Source of the DNA: SIG673 sp045653945
GTDB lineage: Bacteria > Bacillota > Clostridia > Oscillospirales > CAG-272
Length of the DNA stretch: 36,157 nt
Direction: 5' to 3'
NCBI GenBank assembly: GCA_045653945.1
Contig: JAZOML010000063.1
Coordinates: 1 to 36,157 of the forward strand
This document shows positions 7,140 through 15,580 of the stretch, in pieces; the stretch's first letter is position 1; every line of letters starts with the position of its first letter. The notes below the pieces were generated by a model. The model was not told where the DNA came from, did not search any database, and was given only the letters and a program-made list of their open reading frames with translations. A program made the translations under genes and the position numbers.

Positions 7140-7658
7140 TTAAATTATTCCGTTTTGCTTTTTTCTGCAATACTCAACTACGTTGTAGGTAACAACACAG
7201 TCGTCAAGGGCATTGTGAGAGGGGAGCTTGATGCCAAAATGATTTTTTAGAGTTTCGAGCTTGTGGTTTGGAACACCCTTGATGTACGCCTTTGACATTT
7301 GCACACTGTCAAGCACCGAGTTGTCAAGCGATTCACATAGCATACCGCACACGGCAGCTAAAAACCGACAGTCAAATGAGGAGTTGTGTGCGATAAGTAC
7401 GTTTTTGCCGATAAATCTTTTAAATTCGTAAAACGCACTGTCAATTTTGGGAGCATTATCGGTTTGCTTACTTGAAATTCCTGTAAGCGCAGTGATTTGT
7501 GCGGGTATTCTGCCGATAGGCTTTACGTAGGTTTGGAATTTTTCTACTATAATACCACCGCGCACCTTAACTGCACCTATTTCGATTATCTCGGCAAACT
7601 GTGGCGAAAAGCCGGTTGTTTCAAGGTCAAAAATCACGTATTCGTCAGGAATTCTCAT
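7140..7658 (-). CDS. DEDDh 3'-5' exonuclease (DnaQ/PolC-epsilon type)
   Basis: A 172-residue stand-alone exonuclease domain. All five DEDDh residues can be placed: Asp11 and Glu13 in FDLETTG, Asp98 in HNSSFDCRFL, and His148 and Asp153 in PSHNALDD. It resembles the proofreading domain of DNA polymerase III but lacks any polymerase or helicase part, so it may act in repair or in degrading short RNA or DNA. The ribosome binding site before the ATG is weak (GGTGAT). It is the first gene of a three-gene transcript with the two ABC half-exporters, driven by the promoter at 7692-7720. The pairing with an exporter has no obvious functional logic and may only be co-transcription. Confidence 0.9.
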   Translation of the reverse strand: MRIPDEYVIFDLETTGFSPQFAEIIEIGAVKVRGGIIVEKFQTYVKPIGRIPAQITALTGISSKQTDNAPKIDSAFYEFKRFIGKNVLIAHNSSFDCRFLAAVCGMLCESLDNSVLDSVQMSKAYIKGVPNHKLETLKNHFGIKLPSHNALDDCVVTYNVVEYCRKKQNGII

Positions 7659-7691
7659 AATATATCACCATAGAATTAATTATTTAACTAA

Positions 7692-7720
7692 ATTATAGAA
7701 TATATAAAATACTTTGTCAA
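7692..7720 (-). promoter_or_regulatory. Promoter of the exonuclease-ABC exporter operon
   Basis: TTGACA (7715-7720) and TATAAT (7692-7697) with 17-base spacing, about 35 bases before the exonuclease start. A perfect consensus promoter, divergent from ctsR. Confidence 0.85.
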
Positions 7721-7852
7721 GTAGGGGAAAGAAAATTTACCTTACAAAAACTAGAAATTTCAAGGTCAAAATAAATCAAAAAAATTAGCAAAAAAGAGAT
7801 TAAAAGAGATTTGTGGCTTTTTTGTCGGGAAAACTCGGAATTTTGGTTCAAA

Positions 7853-7885
7853 TTTGACTTTCATTGACTTTGACTTTCTTTGACT
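7853..7885. promoter_or_regulatory. Tandem CtsR operators
   Basis: Four heptads related to the CtsR half-site (A/G)GTCAAA lie in direct repeat on the minus strand: 7879-7885 and 7869-7875, separated by three bases, then 7863-7869 (one mismatch) and 7853-7859, again three bases apart. Each pair matches the known RGTCAAA-NAN-RGTCAAA operator. The cluster covers the -35 and spacer of the ctsR promoter, so CtsR should autorepress. Confidence 0.88.
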
Positions 7886-7898
7886 TTTGTGATATACT
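7870..7898 (+). promoter_or_regulatory. Promoter of the ctsR-mcsA-mcsB-clpC operon
   Basis: TTGACT (7870-7875) and TATACT (7893-7898) with 17-base spacing. The -35 lies inside the CtsR heptad array. It starts transcription about 50 bases before ctsR. Confidence 0.82.
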
Positions 7899-7956
7899 TA
7901 TGACAAAGCTTGAAAAACAGGCGAAAATGTAATATTTTTCGAATAAGGAGAATATA

Positions 7957-8382
7957 ATGTTAAGTGACGTAATTGAAAAAATGCTTATAGAGATGCTGAC
8001 GGCAGAGGGTGGTAGCCTTGAGCTTCGCCGAAACGAGCTCGCCGAGCGTCTTGGGTGCGTACCAAGTCAGATAAACTACGTAATAACATCTAGATTTACA
8101 CCTGAGCGAGGCTATGTGATAGAGAGCCGTCGAGGTGGAGGCGGATACGTGCGTATCACAAAAAAAATGATACATCGTGATAAATATATGATGCATCTGT
8201 TTTGTGCGGTTGGCGATAGTATTGATATGAAGATTGCCACCGTATACGTGGTGGAGCTGCTTGAAAGAGGGCTACTCACAAAGAGAGAGGCGGGGATAAT
8301 AACCTCGATGCTTTCTACCATAACCGATGATAAAATGCGAGCGGACGCTCTTCGCAGAGCAATACTTGCGCTAGCGGAATAA
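7957..8382 (+). CDS. ctsR: Transcriptional repressor CtsR
   Basis: A 141-residue repressor of class III heat-shock genes. The winged helix-turn-helix signature is plain: ERLGCVPSQINYVITSRFTP followed by the glycine-rich wing RRGGGGYVRI at about residues 60-70, which in CtsR senses temperature. The C-terminal half holds the dimer and McsB-contact helices. AAGGAG lies six bases before the ATG. It heads the operon with mcsA, mcsB and clpC, and tandem CtsR operators overlap its promoter, so heat or protein stress should relieve its repression of the whole operon. Slightly shorter than the roughly 150 residues of bacillar CtsR. Confidence 0.96.
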   Translation: MLSDVIEKMLIEMLTAEGGSLELRRNELAERLGCVPSQINYVITSRFTPERGYVIESRRGGGGYVRITKKMIHRDKYMMHLFCAVGDSIDMKIATVYVVELLERGLLTKREAGIITSMLSTITDDKMRADALRRAILALAE

Positions 8383-8394
8383 GGAGATGATAAT

Positions 8395-8898
8395 ATGCTT
8401 TGTACAAGATGTAAAAAAAGAGAAGCAACGGTATATATAAGCCAAACTGTAAACGGAATAAAGAGTGAAATAAGACTTTGCCCCGAATGTGCAAAGAGCG
8501 AGGACGGATATACAAATATCGCTGCTGATAGCCTGTTTTCGGGAATTTTCTCAGACGGACTTTTCAACGCCGCCTTTGGTACACCTAAGAGAGTGGCGGA
8601 TAAGCAATGCCCGCTTTGTAAAATGACAGGTAGGGAACTTGCAGCGAGTGGCAGAGTCGGATGTGCTAAATGCTATGAGGTATTTGATACCGAGCTTAAT
8701 TCGATTGTAAGCGGTATACACGGCGGCGCAAAACATAAGGGTACACCGCCCGAAAAGAGCGCTGCGGATATAGAAAAGGCGCGTCTTATAGCAGAATATA
8801 AGAAAGAACAGCAAGAGGCGATAGCCGAGCAAAATTACGAAAGAGCTGCGGAGCTACGCGATATGATTAAGGCTCTTGAAGATGGGGAGGGAAAGTAA
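8395..8898 (+). CDS. mcsA: McsA, zinc-binding activator of the McsB kinase
   Basis: A 167-residue protein with two zinc-binding cysteine sets (C3, C6, C29, C32 and C72, C75, C90, C93) and a C-terminal UVR coiled coil at about 133-162 (EYKKEQQEAI...ERAAELRDMIKALE). In Bacillus, McsA binds and activates the arginine kinase McsB and tunes CtsR activity; the zinc sites respond to metal and oxidative stress. It begins 12 bases after ctsR with AGGAG eight bases upstream of the ATG, and its stop codon is separated from the mcsB start by a single base, so the two are translationally coupled. Confidence 0.95.
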   Translation: MLCTRCKKREATVYISQTVNGIKSEIRLCPECAKSEDGYTNIAADSLFSGIFSDGLFNAAFGTPKRVADKQCPLCKMTGRELAASGRVGCAKCYEVFDTELNSIVSGIHGGAKHKGTPPEKSAADIEKARLIAEYKKEQQEAIAEQNYERAAELRDMIKALEDGEGK

Positions 8899-8899
8899 G

Positions 8900-9916
8900 A
8901 TGGCGTGGTATAATGAAAACGGAAATATACAGGACGTTGTGCTTTCCACTCGTGTAAGACTTGCAAGAAATATAGAGGGATATCCGTTTGCTTCCAGACT
9001 TGCAGACAGAGATGCGGACGAGCTTATAGAAAAGGTTTGTGCGGCGCTTCCCGAATATGGTGTTGAAAAATTCTTTGACGGCAACACTCAAAAGAGCATT
9101 TCTTATATGGAAATGTACTACGTTAGCCCCGAATTTGCGGCGAGCAACCGCCATAGAGCATTGCTGACAGGGGAGAGCGGAAACGTAAAAATTATGGTAT
9201 GCGAGGAGGACCACCTGCGTATTCAAAGCATTATTGCAGGCTTTGACCCCGAAAAGGCATACGAATATGCTGCAAAGGCGGATGCAGCGCTTGGCAAGGA
9301 GCTAGATATTGCGTATAGCGAAAAATACGGTTACCTTACTCACTGCCCGACTAACCTCGGCGCGGCAATGCGAGTTAGTGCAATGCTTTGCTTACCTGCG
9401 CTTTCAGGCACAAGAGCCTTTGAAAGCTATGTAAACGCCGCAAGTAAAATGGGAATAACCGTAAGAGGCGTTTACGGTGAAAACAGTAAGGCGAGCGGAC
9501 AAACCTACCAAATATCAAACAGAGCCTCACTTGGTGTTGATTGCACTGAGATAATACACCTGATAAAAGAGGTGGTTACAAAGCTTGCCGATGCGGAAAT
9601 TAAGGCAAGAAAGGCGTTGTTTGAAGCCAATAAGTTGAAAATTACCGATAAAATAGCAAGACGTGTGGGTATACTCAAAAATGCTCACCTGTTAACCTCA
9701 GCCGAGGTCAGTGAGAGCGTAGCTCAGTTAAAGCTTGGACTTTCACTTGGAGTTATAGAGGGAATATCCGAGCCAAGGCTTACCGAAATGCTTATTGCCT
9801 GTCAGCCTGCGACAGTGTCTATGCTTGCGCAGGGACTTGATAATGAGCAGGAAAGGGACGTTAAAAGAGCCTCGCTTGTACGGGATATGCTTCGTGATGT
9901 AACCGTTTTGCATTGA
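8900..9916 (+). CDS. mcsB: Protein-arginine kinase McsB
   Basis: A 338-residue protein-arginine kinase of the phosphagen kinase fold. It marks misfolded proteins with phosphoarginine so that ClpC-ClpP degrades them, and inactivates CtsR under stress. Visible: STRVRLARN (16-24) with ATP-phosphate arginines, EEDHLRIQ (102-109), CPTNLGAAMR (149-158) with the active-site Cys, the guanidino loop NSKASGQTYQISN, and RDVKRA (319-324), which fits the RDxxRA phosphoarginine sensor of McsB. I start at the ATG at 8900, where GGAGG overlaps the end of mcsA; the frame extends a few codons further up without a site. Length is normal. Confidence 0.96.
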   Translation: MAWYNENGNIQDVVLSTRVRLARNIEGYPFASRLADRDADELIEKVCAALPEYGVEKFFDGNTQKSISYMEMYYVSPEFAASNRHRALLTGESGNVKIMVCEEDHLRIQSIIAGFDPEKAYEYAAKADAALGKELDIAYSEKYGYLTHCPTNLGAAMRVSAMLCLPALSGTRAFESYVNAASKMGITVRGVYGENSKASGQTYQISNRASLGVDCTEIIHLIKEVVTKLADAEIKARKALFEANKLKITDKIARRVGILKNAHLLTSAEVSESVAQLKLGLSLGVIEGISEPRLTEMLIACQPATVSMLAQGLDNEQERDVKRASLVRDMLRDVTVLH

Positions 9917-9944
9917 CAATTTACGTGGAAGGAGAAAATGATTT

Positions 9945-12425
9945 ATGGCAAGAAAGCTTACTAAAAACGCCTCCGAGGCGCTTGGAAACGCACTGCAAAT
10001 AGCTTCGGAGCTTGGACATACCTGCATTGGCTCGGAGCACCTGCTTCTTGGGATACTTATGCAAAATGAGTGCGCAGGAGCAAAGCTGCTTTCGGAGCAG
10101 GGCATTAACTACGGCAAAATGAGAGAAAAGGTTGGTGAATACCTCGGAACGGGTACTCCCTCACATCTTTCGGGCAACGATATGACTCCCCGTGTCCGTA
10201 AAATTATAGAAAATGCCGCCTACGAGTGCGCTAAAAGAGGCGGCAGCGGTGTAGGTACGGAGCATCTCCTTTACGCTACACTTCTTATGAGCGATTGCCT
10301 TGCGGTTAAGCTCCTTGTAAACGAGGGGGCGGACATAAAGGCGCTTGGCACTGAAATATTAAAAATGTTTAACAGTAGAAGTGAGGAAAAGACGGAATTT
10401 TCGGATGACGAGTCGTCTGTATTTGTAAAGAGAAAAGGTAGCTCTTCTAAAAGGAATGCTTCAGCTCTTGAGGGTATGGAAACGCTTGGAAAATTCGGGC
10501 GCGACCTCACCGCTCTCGCCAAAGAAGGTAAAATGGATCCCGTCATAGGCAGAGACAGTGAAACCGAGAGGGTTATTCAAATTCTTTCAAGAAGAACTAA
10601 AAACAATCCTTGTCTTATCGGTGAGCCGGGCGTGGGAAAAACCGCAGTTGCCGAGGGACTTGCTCAAAAGATAGTCTCGGGGGACGTTCCCGATATGCTT
10701 AAGGATAAAATTCTTGTATCTCTTGACCTTTCGGGAATGCTCGCAGGTACAAAATACAGAGGCGAATTTGAAGAGCGTATGAAGGGAATAATGAACGAAA
10801 TTGCGGAAAATCCTAACGTAATTCTTTTCATTGACGAAATTCATATGATAGTTGGTGCAGGAGCGACAAACGAAGGCAGTATGGACGCCGCAAATATCAT
10901 AAAGCCTGCGCTTTCGAGAGGCGAAATTCAGGTTATTGGTGCGACCACTCTTGCCGAATACCGCAAATATATCGAAAAGGACGCCGCCCTTGAGCGACGC
11001 TTTCAGTCGGTAAACGTAGGTGAGCCTACCCCTGAGGATACCGTAAAAATACTTCAGGGACTTCGCCCAAAATACGAGGAGCATCACGGTCTTAAAATAA
11101 GCGACGAGGCTCTTGAGTCAGCGGTTAACCTTTCCCGCCGTTATATAAACGATAGATACCTGCCCGATAAGGCTATCGACTTAATAGACGAGGCGGCATC
11201 AAGAAAACGCATCGGCAAAGCAGGTAAGCCGCAGGAAATAACCGAGCTTGAAAAGAAGCTTGAGAGGGTGTCCGAGGAAAAGCGTGATGCGGTTATAAAT
11301 CAGGACTTTGAGGCAGCCGCACGTCTTCGTGATGAGGAAAACGCACTTACAAACGAGCTTGAAGCGAAAAATGTTGAGTGGGAAAACACAAAGACTCCCG
11401 ATAGCGATAAAGTAACGGCAACCGATATTGCCGAGATTGTAACGCAGTGGACGGGTATTCCCGTACAAAAGCTTGCCGATGAGGAGGGGGAGCGTTTGCT
11501 ACACCTTGAGGACCTACTGCACGAAATGGTTATAGGTCAAAACGAGGCGGTAACGGCAGTAGCAAAGGCAATCCGCCGCTCAAGAATAGGACTAAAAGAC
11601 CCGAATAGACCTGTTGGCTCGTTCGTTTTCCTTGGACCTACGGGTGTGGGTAAAACCGAGCTTTCAAAGGCACTTGCCGAGATACTTTTCGGCGATAAAA
11701 ACGCACTTATCCGTATTGATATGTCCGAATATATGGAAAAGGCAAGTATTTCGAAAATGATTGGTTCGCCCCCCGGTTATATTGGATATGACGAGGGCGG
11801 TCAGCTCACCGAGAAAATTCGTCGTAAGCCTTATTCGGTAGTCCTATTTGATGAAATTGAAAAGGCACACCCCGACGTTTTTAATCTTTTACTCCAAATT
11901 CTTGATGACGGAATACTTACTGATTCTCAGGGACGTCGTGTGGATTTCAAAAATGCGGTTATCATAATGACCTCAAATCTCGGTGCAAAGGAGTTAACTC
12001 ATAAGACGGGTGGACTCGGCTTTGCTTCGGTGGGCGAGGCTCAAAATAGCGAAGAACTCAAAAACAAAGTGATAGGACACCTAAAAGAGGCATTTCGCCC
12101 CGAATTTATCAACCGTATAGACGAAATTATCGTCTTTGATAAGCTTACGGCTGAGGATATCCGCAAGATTGCCGTTAATATGATAAAAACGGTAAGCGAT
12201 AGAATTAACGACCTTGGCGTAGAGGTGGAATTTACCGATGAGGCGATAGATTACCTCGCAAAAGAGGGGACAGACCCCGTATACGGAGCAAGACCGCTTC
12301 GCCGTACCATTATGCATAAGGTTGAGGATAGCTTTGCAACCGCAATGCTCGACGGTACATTTGCTAAGGGCGATAAGGTTAAGGTAACAGTCGAAAATAA
12401 CGCTCTTAAATGGGTAAAGATATAG
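9945..12425 (+). CDS. clpC: AAA+ unfoldase ClpC
   Basis: An 826-residue Hsp100 unfoldase that delivers substrates to ClpP. Order of parts: double Clp-N domain (1-145), first ATPase with GEPGVGKT (226-233) and FIDEIH (295-300), middle coiled coil with a UVR-like stretch (about 420-485), second ATPase with GPTGVGKT (564-571) and LFDEIEK (634-640), the ClpP-docking LGF at 691-693, and a C-terminal D2-small domain with GARPLRR (781-787). The N-domain is the reader of McsB-made phosphoarginine. AAGGAG lies ten bases before the ATG. It is the last gene of the ctsR operon, and a bidirectional terminator follows about 150 bases downstream. clpP is not in the window. Confidence 0.97.
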   Translation: MARKLTKNASEALGNALQIASELGHTCIGSEHLLLGILMQNECAGAKLLSEQGINYGKMREKVGEYLGTGTPSHLSGNDMTPRVRKIIENAAYECAKRGGSGVGTEHLLYATLLMSDCLAVKLLVNEGADIKALGTEILKMFNSRSEEKTEFSDDESSVFVKRKGSSSKRNASALEGMETLGKFGRDLTALAKEGKMDPVIGRDSETERVIQILSRRTKNNPCLIGEPGVGKTAVAEGLAQKIVSGDVPDMLKDKILVSLDLSGMLAGTKYRGEFEERMKGIMNEIAENPNVILFIDEIHMIVGAGATNEGSMDAANIIKPALSRGEIQVIGATTLAEYRKYIEKDAALERRFQSVNVGEPTPEDTVKILQGLRPKYEEHHGLKISDEALESAVNLSRRYINDRYLPDKAIDLIDEAASRKRIGKAGKPQEITELEKKLERVSEEKRDAVINQDFEAAARLRDEENALTNELEAKNVEWENTKTPDSDKVTATDIAEIVTQWTGIPVQKLADEEGERLLHLEDLLHEMVIGQNEAVTAVAKAIRRSRIGLKDPNRPVGSFVFLGPTGVGKTELSKALAEILFGDKNALIRIDMSEYMEKASISKMIGSPPGYIGYDEGGQLTEKIRRKPYSVVLFDEIEKAHPDVFNLLLQILDDGILTDSQGRRVDFKNAVIIMTSNLGAKELTHKTGGLGFASVGEAQNSEELKNKVIGHLKEAFRPEFINRIDEIIVFDKLTAEDIRKIAVNMIKTVSDRINDLGVEVEFTDEAIDYLAKEGTDPVYGARPLRRTIMHKVEDSFATAMLDGTFAKGDKVKVTVENNALKWVKI

Positions 12426-12504
12426 TTTTTTGCAAAATTTCTAGGTGGAACAAATATCTTACCCTGAAATCAAGTTTCCACTAAACCATATGGGAGGCGT
12501 AAAG

Positions 12505-12553
12505 CTCCTTCCCCATTAGGGGAAGGGGGACCGTTTATCGTAAGATAAATGGT
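12505..12553. repeat. Double-hairpin interspersed-repeat-like element
   Basis: Two adjoining hairpins: CTCCTTCCCC/GGGGAAGGGG with an ATTA loop (12505-12528) and ACCGTTTATC/GATAAATGGT with a GTAA tetraloop (12530-12553). The flanks TGGGAGGCGTAAAG and GGATGAGGCAAATC resemble the intergenic double-hairpin repeats I recall from Clostridia. It sits between clpC and its terminator. Only one copy occurs in this window. Confidence 0.55.
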
Positions 12554-12575
12554 GGATGAGGCAAATCTAAAAACA

Positions 12576-12603
12576 AAAAATGCAGGCTCTTGCCTGCATT
12601 TTT
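12576..12603. terminator. Bidirectional terminator between clpC and the YgiQ gene
   Basis: TGCAGGC, TCTT loop, GCCTGCA, flanked by A and T runs that extend the stem and give a T tract on both strands. It serves the convergent ctsR operon and the YgiQ gene, whose stop codon overlaps it. Confidence 0.88.
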
Positions 12604-14572
12604 ATTTGCGTTTTTTAGTGTTTTTCTGTGTTGTGGGTGCGTTTGAAATGGGTTTTCCACCGAATTTCTTGCCCTTTCTGTTTGTCTTCTTCGTGCCTTG
12701 CGGTTGCGATAACTTTCGACTGTCTTTTTGATTTTGGCGACTTGTGGGTGCGATTGAACGCTCGTTCTTTCCGTTTTCGGGACGTACAAGGCAGTCCTTG
12801 CCGTAGCCTATCAAGTCCTCGCGTCCTGCCTTGATAAGCGCCTCGCGGACAAGGGGAGCGTTTTGCGGACGGTTGAACTGCAAAAGTGCCCTTTGAAGCT
12901 GCTTTTCGTGGTAATCAGTCGCAACGTAAACAGGCTTCATAGTTAAGGGGTTGATACCCGTATAGTACATAACTGTTGATGCCGTTCCGGGGGTGGGATA
13001 ATAGTCCTGCACCTGCTCGGGCGCGTATCCGTCTCTTTTAAGGCAAACTGCAAGCTCAACCGCGTCCTTTAAGGTTGAACCGGGGTGGCTTGACATCAGA
13101 TATGGCACAAGATACTGTTCCTTGCCGATTTGGTCGCAAAGACGGAAATATTTTTCACGGAAGCCTTGATATACCTCGAAATTCGGTTTGCCCATATAAG
13201 ACAAAACGTTTGACGAGCAATGCTCGGGAGCGACCTTTAACTGCCCCGATACATTGTCGCGAACAAGCTTTTTGAAGAACGCATCGCTTTTATCGTACAT
13301 TAAATAGTCAAAGCGGATACCCGAGCGGATAAATACCTTTTTGATTTTTGGAATAGCCTCGATTTCCTCAATGAGCTTTATATATTCGGTGTGGTCAACC
13401 TTTAGGTTTTTGCAAGGGGTGGGAGCAAGACATTTTCTACTTGGACATACACCGTCCTTTAACTGCTTTTCGCAGGACGGGTAGCGGAAATTTGCCGTCG
13501 GTCCTCCAACGTCGTGAATATATCCCTTGAAATTTGGAAGCTCCGTTATCTTTTTTGCCTCGGTTACAACACTCTCAATGCTTCTTGAACGGACGGTACG
13601 TCCTTGGTGAAATGCAAGAGCGCAAAAGTTACAAGCACCAAAGCAGCCTCGATTGTGAGTTATAGAAAACTGTACCTCTTCAATAGCGGGCACACCGCCT
13701 TCTTTTTCGTATACGGGGTGGTATGTACGCATATACGGAAGCGAATAAACTTTGTCAAGCTCCTCACGCTCAAGCGGAGGCATCGGTGGATTTTGTACGA
13801 GCATTTTATTGTCGTAAAGCTCGCAAATCGCACGTCCGTTTATGCTATCTTGATTTTTGTACTGTACGCCAAATGCCTCGGCATACTTTTTCTTGCTCGC
13901 TTTAAGCTCATTGAAATCAAAGGTTGCCGCAACCTCGTAATTTACCTTGTCCTCGGGTGAGCAAAGGTAAACTGTTCCTCGGACGTCGCGTATCTTTTTA
14001 ATCGGTACCCCCTTGTCAAGAAGCTCTGCAATTCGGGTGAGAATATTTTCGCCCATACCGTATGTTAAAATATCGGCTCTGCTGTCGACAAGCACCGAGC
14101 GGCGCACCTTGTTATCCCAGTAATCGTAATGCGCAAATCGGCGCAAGGACGCCTCAAGACCGCCGAGAATTATCGGCACGTCGCCATACGCCTCTCTTAT
14201 TCGGTTGCAGTAGACAATAACGGCCCTGTCGGGGCGTTTTCCCATTTTTCCGCCTGCGGAATAATAATCGTATGAGCGCTTTTTCTTTGAGGCAGTGTAG
14301 TGCGCAACCATAGAGTCGATGTTACCTGCGCTGACTAAAAATCCAAGACGTGGCCTTCCAAAGCGCTTGAAATCCTCACAGGACTTATAGTCGGGCTGAG
14401 GTAAAACCGCAACGCGAAATCCCTTGCTTTCAAGGACTCTCGTTATAATTGCAGTGCCAAATGACGGGTGGTCAACGTATGCATCTCCGCTGACGTAAAC
14501 GAAGTCGGGGGTATCCCAACCGAGCGCCGTCATTTCCTCGGCAGTTATAGGTAAAAAGCCTTTTTCTTTCAT
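12602..14572 (-). CDS. YgiQ-family radical SAM protein
   Basis: A 656-residue member of the YgiQ (UPF0313) family. A cobalamin-binding-like N-terminal region (about 20-200) precedes a radical SAM core with the cluster motif CFGACNFC (310-317) and TP-rich strands, including PEHCSSNVLSYMGKP and HPGSTLKDAVE. A further Cys-rich stretch at 367-387 (SCEKQ...CPSRKCLAPTPC) is typical of the family. The last 55 residues are a Lys/Arg/Gln/Asn-rich tail of low complexity. The biochemical role of the family is unknown. AGGAG lies five bases before the ATG, in the 8-base gap after the PHP gene, so the two are co-transcribed. Confidence 0.93.
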   Translation of the reverse strand: MKEKGFLPITAEEMTALGWDTPDFVYVSGDAYVDHPSFGTAIITRVLESKGFRVAVLPQPDYKSCEDFKRFGRPRLGFLVSAGNIDSMVAHYTASKKKRSYDYYSAGGKMGKRPDRAVIVYCNRIREAYGDVPIILGGLEASLRRFAHYDYWDNKVRRSVLVDSRADILTYGMGENILTRIAELLDKGVPIKKIRDVRGTVYLCSPEDKVNYEVAATFDFNELKASKKKYAEAFGVQYKNQDSINGRAICELYDNKMLVQNPPMPPLEREELDKVYSLPYMRTYHPVYEKEGGVPAIEEVQFSITHNRGCFGACNFCALAFHQGRTVRSRSIESVVTEAKKITELPNFKGYIHDVGGPTANFRYPSCEKQLKDGVCPSRKCLAPTPCKNLKVDHTEYIKLIEEIEAIPKIKKVFIRSGIRFDYLMYDKSDAFFKKLVRDNVSGQLKVAPEHCSSNVLSYMGKPNFEVYQGFREKYFRLCDQIGKEQYLVPYLMSSHPGSTLKDAVELAVCLKRDGYAPEQVQDYYPTPGTASTVMYYTGINPLTMKPVYVATDYHEKQLQRALLQFNRPQNAPLVREALIKAGREDLIGYGKDCLVRPENGKNERSIAPTSRQNQKDSRKLSQPQGTKKTNRKGKKFGGKPISNAPTTQKNTKKRK

Positions 14573-14580
14573 TTTGACTC

Positions 14581-15360
14581 CTAAAAAATTGGATTTTTGA
14601 GAGGAATTTTATCAAGTAAGGGTATGCCGAAGTTATCTGCATATCTTTGCGCCGCTTCAATTTCGGATTTCACTCCAACGTCGCTTGAGGTGTGTGCATC
14701 GCATCCCAAAATCGCCGTTGCTCCGAGCCTGCTCGCTATTTTCCAAAAAAAATCACGGGGATAGTGGCGCTTTGCTCTTGTACCGAGAAGATTTAATTCA
14801 ATCGGTATACCAAGACGCTTGGCTTCAAGAATAAGTCGACTCATCTCACGCTCGTAAATTTCGTTGTCCTTGGTGTAAAGCATCATATCGGGGTGGCAAA
14901 GATATGTAATTCGGTTTGTATTTAATGCTGCAATGCACTCGTTTACGTACTGAATAAGCAAATTTTCATCCTCGGTAGGCTTACTGATTGGAGGAAAATC
15001 TAATATTCCTTCATTTCCAAGGAAATGATTGCCTAAGATAAGATAATCAAGCGGATATTCACGGTATTTTTCAATAGCCCTATCCCAGTAGCGGGGATAG
15101 TATTCAATTTCAAATCCGACCTTAATATCAATATAACTCTTATATTTTTCTCGTAAAGTGAGAACCGTGTCAAAATAAAAATCTATCTCATCCATTTTCA
15201 TACGACAGCCGGAGACGTATCCGTCGGGGAAAAAGAATGGAGCGTGGTCGGAAAAACCGAGAATTTCAAGACCGTTTTTAATTGCGGTCTGCACGTACTC
15301 CTCGGGCAGTCCCGAGGCGTGTTGACAAAGATAGGTATGGGTGTGGTAATTTGCCGTCAT
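14581..15360 (-). CDS. PHP-domain histidinol-phosphatase-like enzyme
   Basis: A 259-residue metal-dependent phosphatase of the PHP superfamily, closest in look to HisK-type histidinol-phosphatase. Metal ligands can be placed: HTHT (6-9), SDHAPF (37-42), Glu84 in GFEIEY, His112 in GNHFLG, His156 in CHPDMM and Asp221/His223 in GCDAHT. I start at the ATG at 15358-15360 with GAGG upstream; a TTG ten codons earlier is open but less likely. There are no other histidine genes nearby, so the substrate could be another phosphate ester. Its promoter spacer holds an inverted repeat, suggesting a repressor. Confidence 0.88.
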   Translation of the reverse strand: MTANYHTHTYLCQHASGLPEEYVQTAIKNGLEILGFSDHAPFFFPDGYVSGCRMKMDEIDFYFDTVLTLREKYKSYIDIKVGFEIEYYPRYWDRAIEKYREYPLDYLILGNHFLGNEGILDFPPISKPTEDENLLIQYVNECIAALNTNRITYLCHPDMMLYTKDNEIYEREMSRLILEAKRLGIPIELNLLGTRAKRHYPRDFFWKIASRLGATAILGCDAHTSSDVGVKSEIEAAQRYADNFGIPLLDKIPLKNPIF

Positions 15361-15395
15361 TTGAGCGAGCCTCGCTTGTAATATAATCAACTTAA

Positions 15396-15424
15396 ATTAT
15401 ACACATTAAATATGTGCAAGTCAA
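15396..15424 (-). promoter_or_regulatory. Promoter of the PHP-ygiQ pair with internal inverted repeat
   Basis: TTGACT (15419-15424) and TATAAT (15396-15401) with 17-base spacing. CACAT-TAAAT-ATGTG, a perfect 5-bp inverted repeat, fills the spacer at 15402-15416 and could be an operator. Confidence 0.8.
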
Positions 15425-15580
15425 GTAAATTGCCGTTAAAAATCACCGTTTTTGTCAAAGTAAACAAAAATTTTATTTTAAATTCTACACTAAAGTTTAA
15501 AAAGTTAAAATAATACCGCTTTTTATGTATCCTTATATTTGGTAGAATATAAAAGAATAACGAATTGAAAGGCAAAATCT

